From the NCBI GenBank assembly GCA_037132135.1, contig JBAXPR010000124.1:1-9881 (forward strand): a stretch of 9,881 nt of DNA, given 5' to 3'. Made by a program: the position numbers and the translations under genes. Shown piece by piece: positions 1 through 6,523 of the stretch (position 1 is its first letter; each line of letters begins with the position of its first letter). This DNA is from BOG-933 sp037132135. Lineage in GTDB: Bacteria > Pseudomonadota > Alphaproteobacteria > Azospirillales > Azospirillaceae. A model generated the notes under the pieces. It did not search any database, was not told the DNA's origin, and saw nothing but the letters and a program-made list of their open reading frames with translations.

Positions 1-944
1 CCGCGCTGGTCGAACTCAAGGCCCGCTTCGACGAGGAGGCCAACATCCGCTGGGCGCGCGACCTGGAGCGGGCCGGCGCCCAGGTGGTCTATGGCTTCGT
101 CGACCTCAAGACTCATGCCAAGGTCTCGCTGGTGGTGCGGCGCGAGGCCGGCGGCCTGCGCTCCTATGTCCATTACGGCACCGGCAATTACCACCCGGTC
201 AACGCCCGCATCTATACCGACCTCTCGTTCTTCACCTGCGATCCCGCGCTGTGCCACGACGCCGCGGTGATGTTCAACTACATGACCGGCTACGCGACGC
301 CGAAGACCCTGGAGAAGATCGCGATCGCCCCGGTCAACCTGCGACAGCGCCTCTATGAGCTGATCGAGGCCGAAATCGGCCACGTCCGCGCCGGCCGGCC
401 GGGCCAGATCTGGCTCAAGCTCAACTCGCTGGTCGATGCCGAAATCATCGACCGGCTTTATGAGGCCTCCCAGGCCGGAGTGAGCGTCGACATGGTGGTG
501 CGCGGCATCTGCTGTCTCAGACCCGGTGTGCCCGGCCTCTCGGACAACATCCGGGTGCGCAGCATCGTCGGCCGCTTCCTGGAGCATACCCGGGTGATCT
601 GCTTCGGCAACGGCCACGGCCTGCCCTCGGAGCGGGCGCTGCTGTTCATCTCTTCGGCCGACTGGATGCCGCGCAACCTCGACCGCCGGATCGAGGTGCT
701 GATGCCAATCGAAAACCCTACCGTCCATCAGCAGGTGCTCGACCAGATCATGACCGCCAACTTCAAGGACGAAACCAACAGCTGGACCCTCGATGGCACC
801 GGCCAGTATCATCGGGTCCGGCCCGGCCCCGAGCGTTTCAGCGCCCACACCTACTTCATGACCAATCCCAGCCTGTCGGGACGCGGCAGCGCCATCGCCG
901 CCGAGCGGACACCGCCGCGGCTGGTGCTGAAGGCGGTGCGCTGA
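1..944 (+). CDS. ppk1: Polyphosphate kinase PPK1, C-terminal part (5' end outside window)
   Basis: PPK1 reversibly polymerises the gamma-phosphate of ATP into long-chain polyphosphate. The reading frame is open from base 3, so the start lies upstream and only about 313 C-terminal residues are present, against roughly 700 for the full family. Seen in the sequence: the motif LKTHAK, whose His (codon 114-116) matches the autophosphorylated His (H435 in E. coli numbering); the run YGTGNYHP; the segment CCLRPGVPGLS with IRVRSIVGRFLEH, whose His (codon 585-587) matches the second essential His (H592 in E. coli); and SSADWMPRNLDRRIEV. Both PLD-like C-terminal domains are therefore represented and look intact. 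The gene ends in TGA at 942-944, and the next gene on the same strand is an exopolyphosphatase 74 bp on, the classic ppk-ppx arrangement. Identification is by recognised family motifs and is very secure. Confidence 0.97.
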   Translation, partial: ALVELKARFDEEANIRWARDLERAGAQVVYGFVDLKTHAKVSLVVRREAGGLRSYVHYGTGNYHPVNARIYTDLSFFTCDPALCHDAAVMFNYMTGYATPKTLEKIAIAPVNLRQRLYELIEAEIGHVRAGRPGQIWLKLNSLVDAEIIDRLYEASQAGVSVDMVVRGICCLRPGVPGLSDNIRVRSIVGRFLEHTRVICFGNGHGLPSERALLFISSADWMPRNLDRRIEVLMPIENPTVHQQVLDQIMTANFKDETNSWTLDGTGQYHRVRPGPERFSAHTYFMTNPSLSGRGSAIAAERTPPRLVLKAVR

Positions 945-1015
945 TGGCGGGACCGGCAGAAAACGCCCGCGACCAAAGTCCCGACCGGCTTCGGACCGTC
1001 ACCCTGGAAAGCTAG
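944..1015 (+). other. 23-codon ORF starting on the ppk stop, in frame with ppx
   Basis: The bases TGATG at 942-946 let an ATG begin on the last base of the ppk stop codon. This frame runs 23 codons to a TAG at 1013-1015. After one more codon (CGC) comes the ATG of ppx at 1019, in the same frame. The ppx ribosome-binding site lies inside the end of this ORF. It may be a translational-coupling leader, or the original N-terminus of Ppx cut off by a nonsense change. It may also be chance. The peptide (MAGPAENARDQ...) matches nothing I recognise. Confidence 0.3.
1006..1011 (+). promoter_or_regulatory. Probable ribosome-binding site of ppx
   Basis: GGAAAG lies 7 bases before the ATG at 1019 and is the only purine-rich Shine-Dalgarno-like run at a suitable distance. 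It supports ATG 1019 as the working start, although the frame could be extended back to 944 if the TAG at 1013 were absent. Confidence 0.45.
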
Positions 1016-1018
1016 CGC

Positions 1019-2524
1019 ATGCCCCTGCCCTTCGCCCGCGACTGGACCGACGCGCCCCGGCGCACCGCCCGCATCGGCGTGATCGATATCGGCTCGAACT
1101 CGATCCGGCTGGTGGTCTATGACCGTAATTGTCGCCTGCCGGTGCCGATCTTCAATGAAAAGGTGCTGTGCGGCCTCGGCCGCGGCGTCGAAGCGGGCGG
1201 CGTCCTCAATGCCGAGGGCGTGGCCCTGGCCCTGGCCAACCTCGCCCGCTTCAAGACCCTCAGCGATGCCATGGGCGTCGAGCGGCTCGACGTTCTGGCC
1301 ACTGCTGCGCTGCGCGATGCCCGCGACGGCCCGGATTTCGTCAGCCGCCTGCGCGGCCTCGGCCTCGATGTTCAGGTGATCAGCGGCGAGGAAGAGGCCC
1401 GGCTCTCGGCGCTTGGCGTGCTTTCGGGCATGCCCGAGGCCGATGGCGTCGCCGCCGATATGGGCGGCGGCAGCATGGAGGTGATCGCCATCGACCGCGG
1501 CACTCTCGGCCAGCGCGCCAGCCTGCCGGTGGGACCGCTGCGCCTGATCGAGGCCAGCGGCGACCGGCCGCTGCTGGCGGCGCGGGTGATCGAGCAGCAT
1601 CTCGAGAAACAGGGCTGGCTGAAGGGCCTGCGCCGGCGCCGGCTCTATGTCGTCGGCGGCTCCTGGCGGGCCCTGGCCAAGCTGCACATGGCCCAGGTCG
1701 GTTATCCGTTGCGGGTGATCCACCACTATACCATCCCCGGCCCCCAGGCCGCCGATTTTGCCGCCCAGATCGCCCATCTGGCCCGGACCAGCTATGACAA
1801 GGTGACCACGGTGTCGCGGCGCCGGGTCGATTCGCTGCCCTATGCCGCCCTGGCCCTCGAGGGGCTGATCCGCACCGTTGATCCGGTGAGCGTGGTCTTT
1901 TCCGCCTATGGCCTTCGCGAAGGCCACCTCTTCGACCAGTTACCGGCCGAGGAGCGGCGGCTCGACCCGCTGGTCAGCGCCGCCGCCGAACTCGCCGCCC
2001 ATCAGGGCCGTTTCGGTGCCGGCGAAATCCTCACCGCCTGGACCGACGGCCTATTTGCGGGTGAGGATCTGCCGGCGCTGCGCCTGCGCCGGGTCGCCTG
2101 CCTGCTCAGCGACCTCAGCTGGGCCGAGCATCCTGATTACCGCGCCGAACACGCCTTCGAACGGGTGCTGCGGTTGCCGGTGGTCGGCATCACCCACGCC
2201 GAGCGGGCGACGCTGGCGGTCACCAGCCTGGTCCGCTATGGCGGCCGGCCCGACGATCCGCTGCTGCGGCCCCTGCGCCAGACCCTGCTCAGCGATGCCC
2301 AGATCATGCGCGCCGAGGTGCTCGGGCTGGCGCTCCGCCTTGCCCACAGCCTGACCGGCGGCGTCACCGGCCTTCTCAACCGCATCGGCCTCCGCCTCGC
2401 CCCCGACCGCCTGGAACTGCTGCTCCCCAGCGACCTCGCGGGCCTGCGCGGCGAAGTCACCGACCGCCGGCTCGAATCGCTGGCGCGGGTGCTCAACCGG
2501 GATTGGGCACTTCAAACAATATAA
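1019..2524 (+). CDS. ppx: Exopolyphosphatase (Ppx/GppA family)
   Basis: This cytoplasmic enzyme releases orthophosphate processively from polyphosphate; relatives hydrolyse pppGpp. The 501 residues are close to the length of E. coli PPX. The N-terminal half is a Ppx/GppA ASKHA-fold phosphatase: phosphate-binding loop GVIDIGSNSIRLVVY at residues 20-34, ISGEEEARLS at 121-130 with the catalytic-region glutamates, the second glycine loop ADMGGGSMEV at 146-155, and VVGGSWRALAK at 211-221. The rest, from about residue 310, is a mainly helical C-terminal region, as in the long PPX form rather than short GppA-like proteins. It follows ppk1 on the same strand at 74 bp, so co-transcription is likely. 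Its stop is only 10 bp from the convergent hemerythrin stop. A GppA-like activity on pppGpp cannot be excluded from sequence alone, but the ppk1 context favours polyphosphate. Confidence 0.93.
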   Translation: MPLPFARDWTDAPRRTARIGVIDIGSNSIRLVVYDRNCRLPVPIFNEKVLCGLGRGVEAGGVLNAEGVALALANLARFKTLSDAMGVERLDVLATAALRDARDGPDFVSRLRGLGLDVQVISGEEEARLSALGVLSGMPEADGVAADMGGGSMEVIAIDRGTLGQRASLPVGPLRLIEASGDRPLLAARVIEQHLEKQGWLKGLRRRRLYVVGGSWRALAKLHMAQVGYPLRVIHHYTIPGPQAADFAAQIAHLARTSYDKVTTVSRRRVDSLPYAALALEGLIRTVDPVSVVFSAYGLREGHLFDQLPAEERRLDPLVSAAAELAAHQGRFGAGEILTAWTDGLFAGEDLPALRLRRVACLLSDLSWAEHPDYRAEHAFERVLRLPVVGITHAERATLAVTSLVRYGGRPDDPLLRPLRQTLLSDAQIMRAEVLGLALRLAHSLTGGVTGLLNRIGLRLAPDRLELLLPSDLAGLRGEVTDRRLESLARVLNRDWALQTI

Positions 2525-2534
2525 GCCCGGACGG

Positions 2535-2936
2535 TCAGTGGACCCGGCCGGCGAGATAGCGGCCGAAGGCGGCATCATCGGTTTCGACGTGGCTGATGAA
2601 CCAGTCGTCGAAGAAGCCGATGGTGCCGAGCACGATTTCGTCGTCGACCAGTTCCCTGTTCTGAACCAGAATCGCCACCAGCCCCAGCAGCATGTGATGC
2701 TGCTCATGATGAATATCGGCGCCGGGATAGCCGGTGGCCGCCATCAGGCTCTCTTCATAGGCGAAATGCTCCTGGGTCCGCTCCAGCAGCGACCTCAGGA
2801 TCGCGGTGACCGCCTCCCTGCCCTCGCCGCGGGAGACTGCGCCGTGGAGCGCGTTGATGATCGACACCATGGCCAGATGCTCGGCATCAATCCGGTCCTC
2901 GCCAAGCAGCCACGCTTCGCGCCATTCGATCAACAT
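2535..2936 (-). CDS. Bacteriohemerythrin, single-domain
   Basis: Hemerythrins are four-helix bundles that bind O2 reversibly at a non-haem di-iron site. Bacterial ones serve in oxygen sensing, delivery or iron handling. At 133 residues this protein is just one domain. All seven expected iron ligands are visible: His20 (IDAEH), His57 and Glu61 (HFAYEE), His76 and His80 (HHEQHH, the HxxxH pair after GYP), and His116 with Asp121 (SHVETDD). The N-terminal EWREAWLLGEDRID matches the usual family opening, which supports the ATG at 2936. The region before the start is odd: two G-runs (GGGGG abutting the ATG and GGGGGG just upstream) instead of a normal GGAGG. It lies 83 bp downstream of the EAL-like gene on the same strand with no convincing terminator between, so the two may be co-transcribed. 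No fused sensor or output domain is present. Confidence 0.93.
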   Translation of the reverse strand: MLIEWREAWLLGEDRIDAEHLAMVSIINALHGAVSRGEGREAVTAILRSLLERTQEHFAYEESLMAATGYPGADIHHEQHHMLLGLVAILVQNRELVDDEIVLGTIGFFDDWFISHVETDDAAFGRYLAGRVH

Positions 2937-3019
2937 CCCCCAGCCCCCCAGTGCCGCGCACCAACCGCCGAACGATAAACCGGGAGCACTCTTTACACAC
3001 GCTCGATCGCTAAGTATTT

Positions 3020-4318
3020 TTAGCCGTCAATTTGCATGCCCTGGGCAGCCTGGACAGCCTCGCGAACACTGACACCCTTGCGTAAAATGTTATCGACGGC
3101 ACGACCCTGAACATACTTGATACCGGCCTGCCGGGCAAAGACCAAGCTGGACACAGAATCGCAACGCGCTAAAATAAAACGGCAGCCTTCCTGCTCTGAC
3201 ACCCGTTGCAGGAAATATTTCTTGAAATTTTCCTCCATGTCGAGCATATCGCTGGTCCAGAATATTTTGGCATACTGGACGTCGAGATACTCGAGATCAA
3301 AATTGGTTACCCAGAACGGGTTCAAGGCATCGATCGAGATGCTGTACTTCCGATCCTTGGCGAACTCGCAGACCTCATTGAACAGCGGCAAATTTTCAAT
3401 GAGGTCGCTTTTCGAGATTTCCAGCACGATGTTGCCGCGAAAATCCAGCGGCAGCCGCTCGTCGAACTTGACGAAGCCGGTCGACATCACGCTCGACAGA
3501 TTGATGTTGATGCCGATCCGTCGGCCGCGCATGAACGACAGGCCGTGACCGAGGGCGCGCAACACCGACTGGTCGAGATTGGCGGTGAAATAGTTGAACA
3601 GCCACTTGTTGGCCGCGATATCATAGTCGGGACAGAGCCGCTCCTGAAGCAGCCGGATCGAGATGTATAGCTCGAAATACTCCGGATCGTTGACGCCACC
3701 GTCCCCGATATTGACGATCGGCTGATTGAGCAGGAACGGCGACAAGTCGAACATCGCCATCGCCCGCTCCAGCTTGCCGAGTTCCTCCAGGGTAATCGGC
3801 GGCTTGGTTTCCTCGGCGGCGGCGGCGCCGGCCTCGCGCTCGAGTTCTTCGACGAAGCGGGTGACGTTGATGAAGTTGAGCGACAACTCCATGATCGAGT
3901 AGAGCGAGGTCTCGCGGTAGGGATTGGGGCCGGTCAGCACGGTCCGCGCCAAAAACAGCTGTTCAATTTTCTGGCAGACCTCGGTAATCGCCGCCAGCTT
4001 CAATCCCTTGTAGAGGACGATCACGTCGCCATTGGAAATGGAAAAAAGCTGTAAAAAAGCGGCCTTATAAGCGAGTTCATTAATAACCGTTCGAACGACC
4101 AACTGATTATTGGCGTCACGCTCACGCAGCAAAGAAAGGTGCAAATGGATGAGCCGCATTCCTTGCAGCTCGCTTTTGGCATTTCGCAATAGCTGGAGAA
4201 GCTTTTCGTTATCGAATTCCACCTTTTTGTCGGCAGCACTCTGCACGGCCTGCTGCTTCTCAAGGGAGGAGAGCCGAACCCGGTCCTTTCCTGGTACCTT
4301 TCCCTTGAAGCTGCTCAT
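3020..4318 (-). CDS. Degenerate EAL-domain protein, probably non-catalytic c-di-GMP receptor type
   Basis: 432 residues with no signal peptide or membrane segment, so probably cytoplasmic. Residues about 195-425 follow the EAL fold: NQPIVNI (198-204), FELY (215-218) where EAL should stand, ININLSS (270-276), IVLEIS (297-302), ISIDAL (327-332), YAKIF (349-353) and VQGRAVD (403-409). Residues retained at active-site positions appear to be E216, N273, E300, D330, K351 and Q404. Lost are the second Asp of DDFG (now A331) and the Glu of the EGVE loop (ILARCDS, 382-388). Phosphodiesterase activity is therefore unlikely, though ligand binding is possible, as in FimX or LapD. Residues about 55-125 resemble a worn GGDEF domain, with SNGDVIVLYKG (95-105) in place of GGDEF; this is tentative. 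A Lys/Glu-rich N-terminus and an Ala/Glu linker (163-171) complete it. AAGGA sits 8 bases before the ATG. G+C is lower at both gene ends than in neighbouring genes. Confidence 0.8.
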   Translation of the reverse strand: MSSFKGKVPGKDRVRLSSLEKQQAVQSAADKKVEFDNEKLLQLLRNAKSELQGMRLIHLHLSLLRERDANNQLVVRTVINELAYKAAFLQLFSISNGDVIVLYKGLKLAAITEVCQKIEQLFLARTVLTGPNPYRETSLYSIMELSLNFINVTRFVEELEREAGAAAAEETKPPITLEELGKLERAMAMFDLSPFLLNQPIVNIGDGGVNDPEYFELYISIRLLQERLCPDYDIAANKWLFNYFTANLDQSVLRALGHGLSFMRGRRIGININLSSVMSTGFVKFDERLPLDFRGNIVLEISKSDLIENLPLFNEVCEFAKDRKYSISIDALNPFWVTNFDLEYLDVQYAKIFWTSDMLDMEENFKKYFLQRVSEQEGCRFILARCDSVSSLVFARQAGIKYVQGRAVDNILRKGVSVREAVQAAQGMQIDG

Positions 4319-4326
4319 GGATTCAA

Positions 4327-4331
4327 TCCTT
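4327..4331 (-). promoter_or_regulatory. Ribosome-binding site of the EAL-like gene
   Basis: On the minus strand AAGGA lies 8 bases upstream of the ATG at 4316-4318. This is a good Shine-Dalgarno sequence and fixes the start of the EAL-like protein. Confidence 0.6.
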
Positions 4332-4447
4332 AGACATTGCTAACAATGAACTTTGAAGGCACTGCCATTCACCGAAAGCACCGCTTTGCGACCAAACAGT
4401 GGCATGTTATCCGAGCCTTCTTGATCTTGCTGCGTCGGATTTTATTG

Positions 4448-4475
4448 ACCATAACTTAAAATGCGGCGTTGACAA
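4448..4475 (-). promoter_or_regulatory. Possible sigma70-type promoter for the EAL-like gene (and hemerythrin)
   Basis: On the minus strand TTGTCA (4470-4475) and TATGGT (4448-4453) are separated by 16 bases, inside an AT-rich stretch. Transcription would start near 4441 and leave an untranslated leader of about 120 bases before the ATG at 4318. The rest of the 225-bp gap 4319-4543 holds an 8-bp palindrome TCTCGAGA (4509-4516) and no convincing rnd terminator. The promoter is a consensus match by eye only. Confidence 0.35.
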
Positions 4476-4543
4476 GAACAAAAAATGGCGCCTTTCAATC
4501 GTTTGTCATCTCGAGAGAGACGTGTTGCCAAGGCCCCACAGAG

Positions 4544-5710
4544 TCAACCGATCGTTGATGGCGCCAGGGAAACCAATTTAAGCCGGTTTCCGGAAATCGC
4601 CAGGGCCAGACTGCCATGTTTCAATGCCAGGGCGTCCTTGCCGAAGAGGTCGAGCCGCCAGCCCGAGAGTGCCGGGACATTGGCCTCGTCATCGACAGCG
4701 ATCGCCTCCAGGTCGCTGGCCGAGGCGATCAACTTGGCGGCGACGTGATGGTCCTCGCTTTTCATCTTGAGCAGGACGCGCAGCAGGTCGATCACCGGCA
4801 CCACCCCCGCCGGTGCGTCCTGAGCAGTTTCTTCCTGCGGACAGGCGTGATCGGGAACGGCAAGACCGCGCATCACCGCCGCCAGCAGGTCGCCGCCCAG
4901 CCGGCCCTCGGCGAACCCGCGGCCAAGGCCGCGAACCCGGGCCAGATCGTCGATGCTGGCCGGCGCATGGGCGGCGATCTCCAGCAGCGCCTCGTCGCGC
5001 ACCAGCCGGCCGCGCGGCAAATCCCGGTTTTGCGCCTCGCGCTCGCGCCACGCCGCCAGCTCGCGCAAAATCGCCCGGAAGCGGGGCTTGGCCGAGCGCA
5101 GCTTGAAGCGCTGCCATGCCGTCTCGGGATTGACGGTATAGGTGCCGGGATCGGTGAGCACCGCCAGTTCGCGGTCGAGCCATTCCAGACGGCCGCTCTT
5201 GACCAGCCGCTTGTGCAGCTTTTCATAGATCGGGCGCAGATGGATGACGTCCGAGAGGGCATAGGCGAGCTGGCGCTCGGTCAGCGGCCGCAGCGACCAG
5301 TCGGTGAAGCGGCTCGACTTGTCGAGGCGAACCCCGGCCAGCTTCGAGACCAGGGTCTCGTAGCTGACGCTGTCACCAAAGCCGCAGACCATCGCCGCGA
5401 CCTGGGTATCAAACAGCGGCTCCGGCACCCGGCCTGAAAGATGATGAAAGATTTCAATATCCTGGCGCGCGGCATGAAAGACCTTGAGCACCTTGGGATC
5501 GGTCATCAGGGCAAAAAGCGGCGCCAGATCCAGCCCCTCGGCCAGCGGATCGACGGCCACCGCCTCTCCCGGCCCGGCGACCTGGATCAGACAGAGCTGC
5601 GGCCAATAGGTTTTTTCCCGCAGGAACTCGGTGTCGACGGTGAGGAATTCGGCCCCGGCCTGACGCAGGCAGAAGGCTTCGAGGGCGGCGGTGGTGGTGA
5701 TCAGGGTCAT
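4544..5710 (-). CDS. rnd: Ribonuclease D
   Basis: RNase D is a 3'-5' exoribonuclease that trims tRNA and other stable-RNA precursors in the cytoplasm. The 388 residues show the DEDDy exonuclease signature: D26 and E28 in VDTEFLREKTYWP, D84 in FHAARQDIEIF, and Y150 with D154 in YALSDVIHL. The conserved FDTQ (100-103) and the SRFTDWSLRPL segment are also present. An HRDC nucleic-acid-binding domain follows at about 205-285 (PRGRLVRDEALLEIA, then a DLARVRGLG turn), then a C-terminal extension of about 100 residues. The frame can be extended to a TTG at 5740. ATG at 5710 is preferred because MTLITTTAALEAFC is where family alignments begin, although neither start has a good ribosome-binding site. 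It lies 68 bp downstream of the coiled-coil protein gene on the same strand and may share its transcript. Confidence 0.94.
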   Translation of the reverse strand: MTLITTTAALEAFCLRQAGAEFLTVDTEFLREKTYWPQLCLIQVAGPGEAVAVDPLAEGLDLAPLFALMTDPKVLKVFHAARQDIEIFHHLSGRVPEPLFDTQVAAMVCGFGDSVSYETLVSKLAGVRLDKSSRFTDWSLRPLTERQLAYALSDVIHLRPIYEKLHKRLVKSGRLEWLDRELAVLTDPGTYTVNPETAWQRFKLRSAKPRFRAILRELAAWREREAQNRDLPRGRLVRDEALLEIAAHAPASIDDLARVRGLGRGFAEGRLGGDLLAAVMRGLAVPDHACPQEETAQDAPAGVVPVIDLLRVLLKMKSEDHHVAAKLIASASDLEAIAVDDEANVPALSGWRLDLFGKDALALKHGSLALAISGNRLKLVSLAPSTIG

Positions 5711-5778
5711 GACGCACTCATACACGACCGGCGCGACCAAGGAAAGCCGGGCCTGGGACGTAGATCGGGGAATTGGTC

Positions 5779-6321
5779 TCAGAGTGTCCGGGCCTTGCTC
5801 TTGGGCGGCGGCTGGAGTTCGATCGAGACCAGCTGATAGCCCTGGCGGTCGGGGTGACGGGCGATGATTTTTTCCCGCGCCTTGGCGTTATCGAGGGCAA
5901 ACACCAGGAACCTCCGTCCCTTGCGCCAGCTTTCGACCGCCTCAGGCAGCGCATTGTGGTTAATGGACTGGTCGAAGCCGGGGTGGACGATGGTCGCGAT
6001 CCAGCTCAGGTCGGCCTTGGTCCGGCGGTCATCGAGGACGTAGAGGCGATGGTCGATGGCGCTGGCAGCCTGCATGCTGGCGGCGGCCTGTTCGACCTCG
6101 GTTTCGGTCGCCGCCTTGCGCTTTTCGGCCTCGCGGATCGAGCGCTTCAGCATCAGGCTGGTCCGGGCCGCCTTGCGGATGCGGTCGACCTGGGACGACC
6201 GCGCCTTGACCAGCCGGTCGACCCGGCCGCGGGCCTCCTGCACAATCTGGAACGAGCGCGCCAAGCCGGAAAACAGGGCCATCACAGCCAGCGCAAGGGC
6301 GACGATCAGTTCTGGTGACAT
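5779..6321 (-). CDS. Membrane-anchored coiled-coil protein of unknown function
   Basis: I do not recognise a named family. The 180 residues begin with a hydrophobic segment at about 5-20 (LIVALALAVMALFSGLA), which looks like a single uncleaved membrane anchor. Residues about 28-90 are rich in Arg, Lys, Glu and Ala with heptad-like spacing (RVDRLVKARSSQVDRIRKAA, then REAEKRKAATETEVEQAAAS), as expected for a coiled coil. The C-terminal half (about 92-180) looks globular: HRLYVLDDRR, IATIVHPGFDQ and FLVFALDNAKAREK, ending in a Pro/Lys tail. The charged remainder probably faces the cytoplasm, but topology cannot be fixed by eye. The ATG at 6321 has GAGG almost touching it, too close to be ideal. 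Base composition and codon use match the neighbouring genes, so it is probably a real gene of the resident genome. It lies just upstream of rnd on the same strand. Confidence 0.7.
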   Translation of the reverse strand: MSPELIVALALAVMALFSGLARSFQIVQEARGRVDRLVKARSSQVDRIRKAARTSLMLKRSIREAEKRKAATETEVEQAAASMQAASAIDHRLYVLDDRRTKADLSWIATIVHPGFDQSINHNALPEAVESWRKGRRFLVFALDNAKAREKIIARHPDRQGYQLVSIELQPPPKSKARTL

Positions 6322-6444
6322 GCCTCAGCCGCTTCGGAACCAAAGAAATCGGGCGACACCCAGGGAACGCGCCGTCAACCACAGCACGACCACCGCCAGC
6401 GCGCAAGGGCCGCGGCGCGCCCGCGCTATCATGCGCCGTCCCGA

Positions 6445-6473
6445 TTGTCTTTGCCAGCGCCGCGCGGTATCGT
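6445..6473 (+). promoter_or_regulatory. Possible promoter of the LprI-like gene
   Basis: TTGTCT (6445-6450) and TATCGT (6468-6473) are separated by 17 bases, each matching 4 of 6 sigma70 consensus bases. Transcription would start near 6480, about 44 bases before the ATG. This lies in the 202-bp divergent gap 6322-6523, which otherwise shows nothing clear, including no obvious promoter for the minus-strand gene. Confidence 0.25.
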
Positions 6474-6509
6474 CGCGCCCGGGTGCGGACCGTCGGGCCG
6501 GCCCGCCCC

Positions 6510-6515
6510 AAGGAG
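6510..6515 (+). promoter_or_regulatory. Ribosome-binding site of the LprI-like gene
   Basis: AAGGAG lies 8 bases before the ATG at 6524 and is the strongest Shine-Dalgarno sequence in the window. It decides this start over the much longer upstream-extended frame, and the signal peptide begins exactly there. Confidence 0.8.
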
Positions 6516-6523
6516 ACGCCGCC

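Noticed and set aside
851..1927. 358-codon open frame on the minus strand opposite ppx
   Set aside because: It is an antisense shadow of ppx with repetitive Ala/Gly/His/Gln composition, and it overlaps the end of ppk as well.
3009..3024. Inverted repeat GCTAA/TTAGC at the end of the EAL-like gene as a terminator
   Set aside because: It has only five AT-rich pairs and no T-run follows on the minus strand, so it is unlikely to stop transcription.
4469..4497. Plus-strand TTGACA at 4469-4474 as a promoter
   Set aside because: There is no matching -10 element at the right distance and no plus-strand gene downstream. The small plus-strand frames here have no ribosome-binding site or family likeness.
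4480..4500. AAAGGCGCCATTTTTT on the minus strand as an rnd terminator
   Set aside because: The palindrome has no room for a loop, so it cannot form a normal terminator hairpin despite the T-run.
5711..5740. N-terminal extension of RNase D to a TTG start
   Set aside because: It would add 10 residues ahead of the conserved beginning, with no ribosome-binding site. The ATG at 5710 fits the family better.
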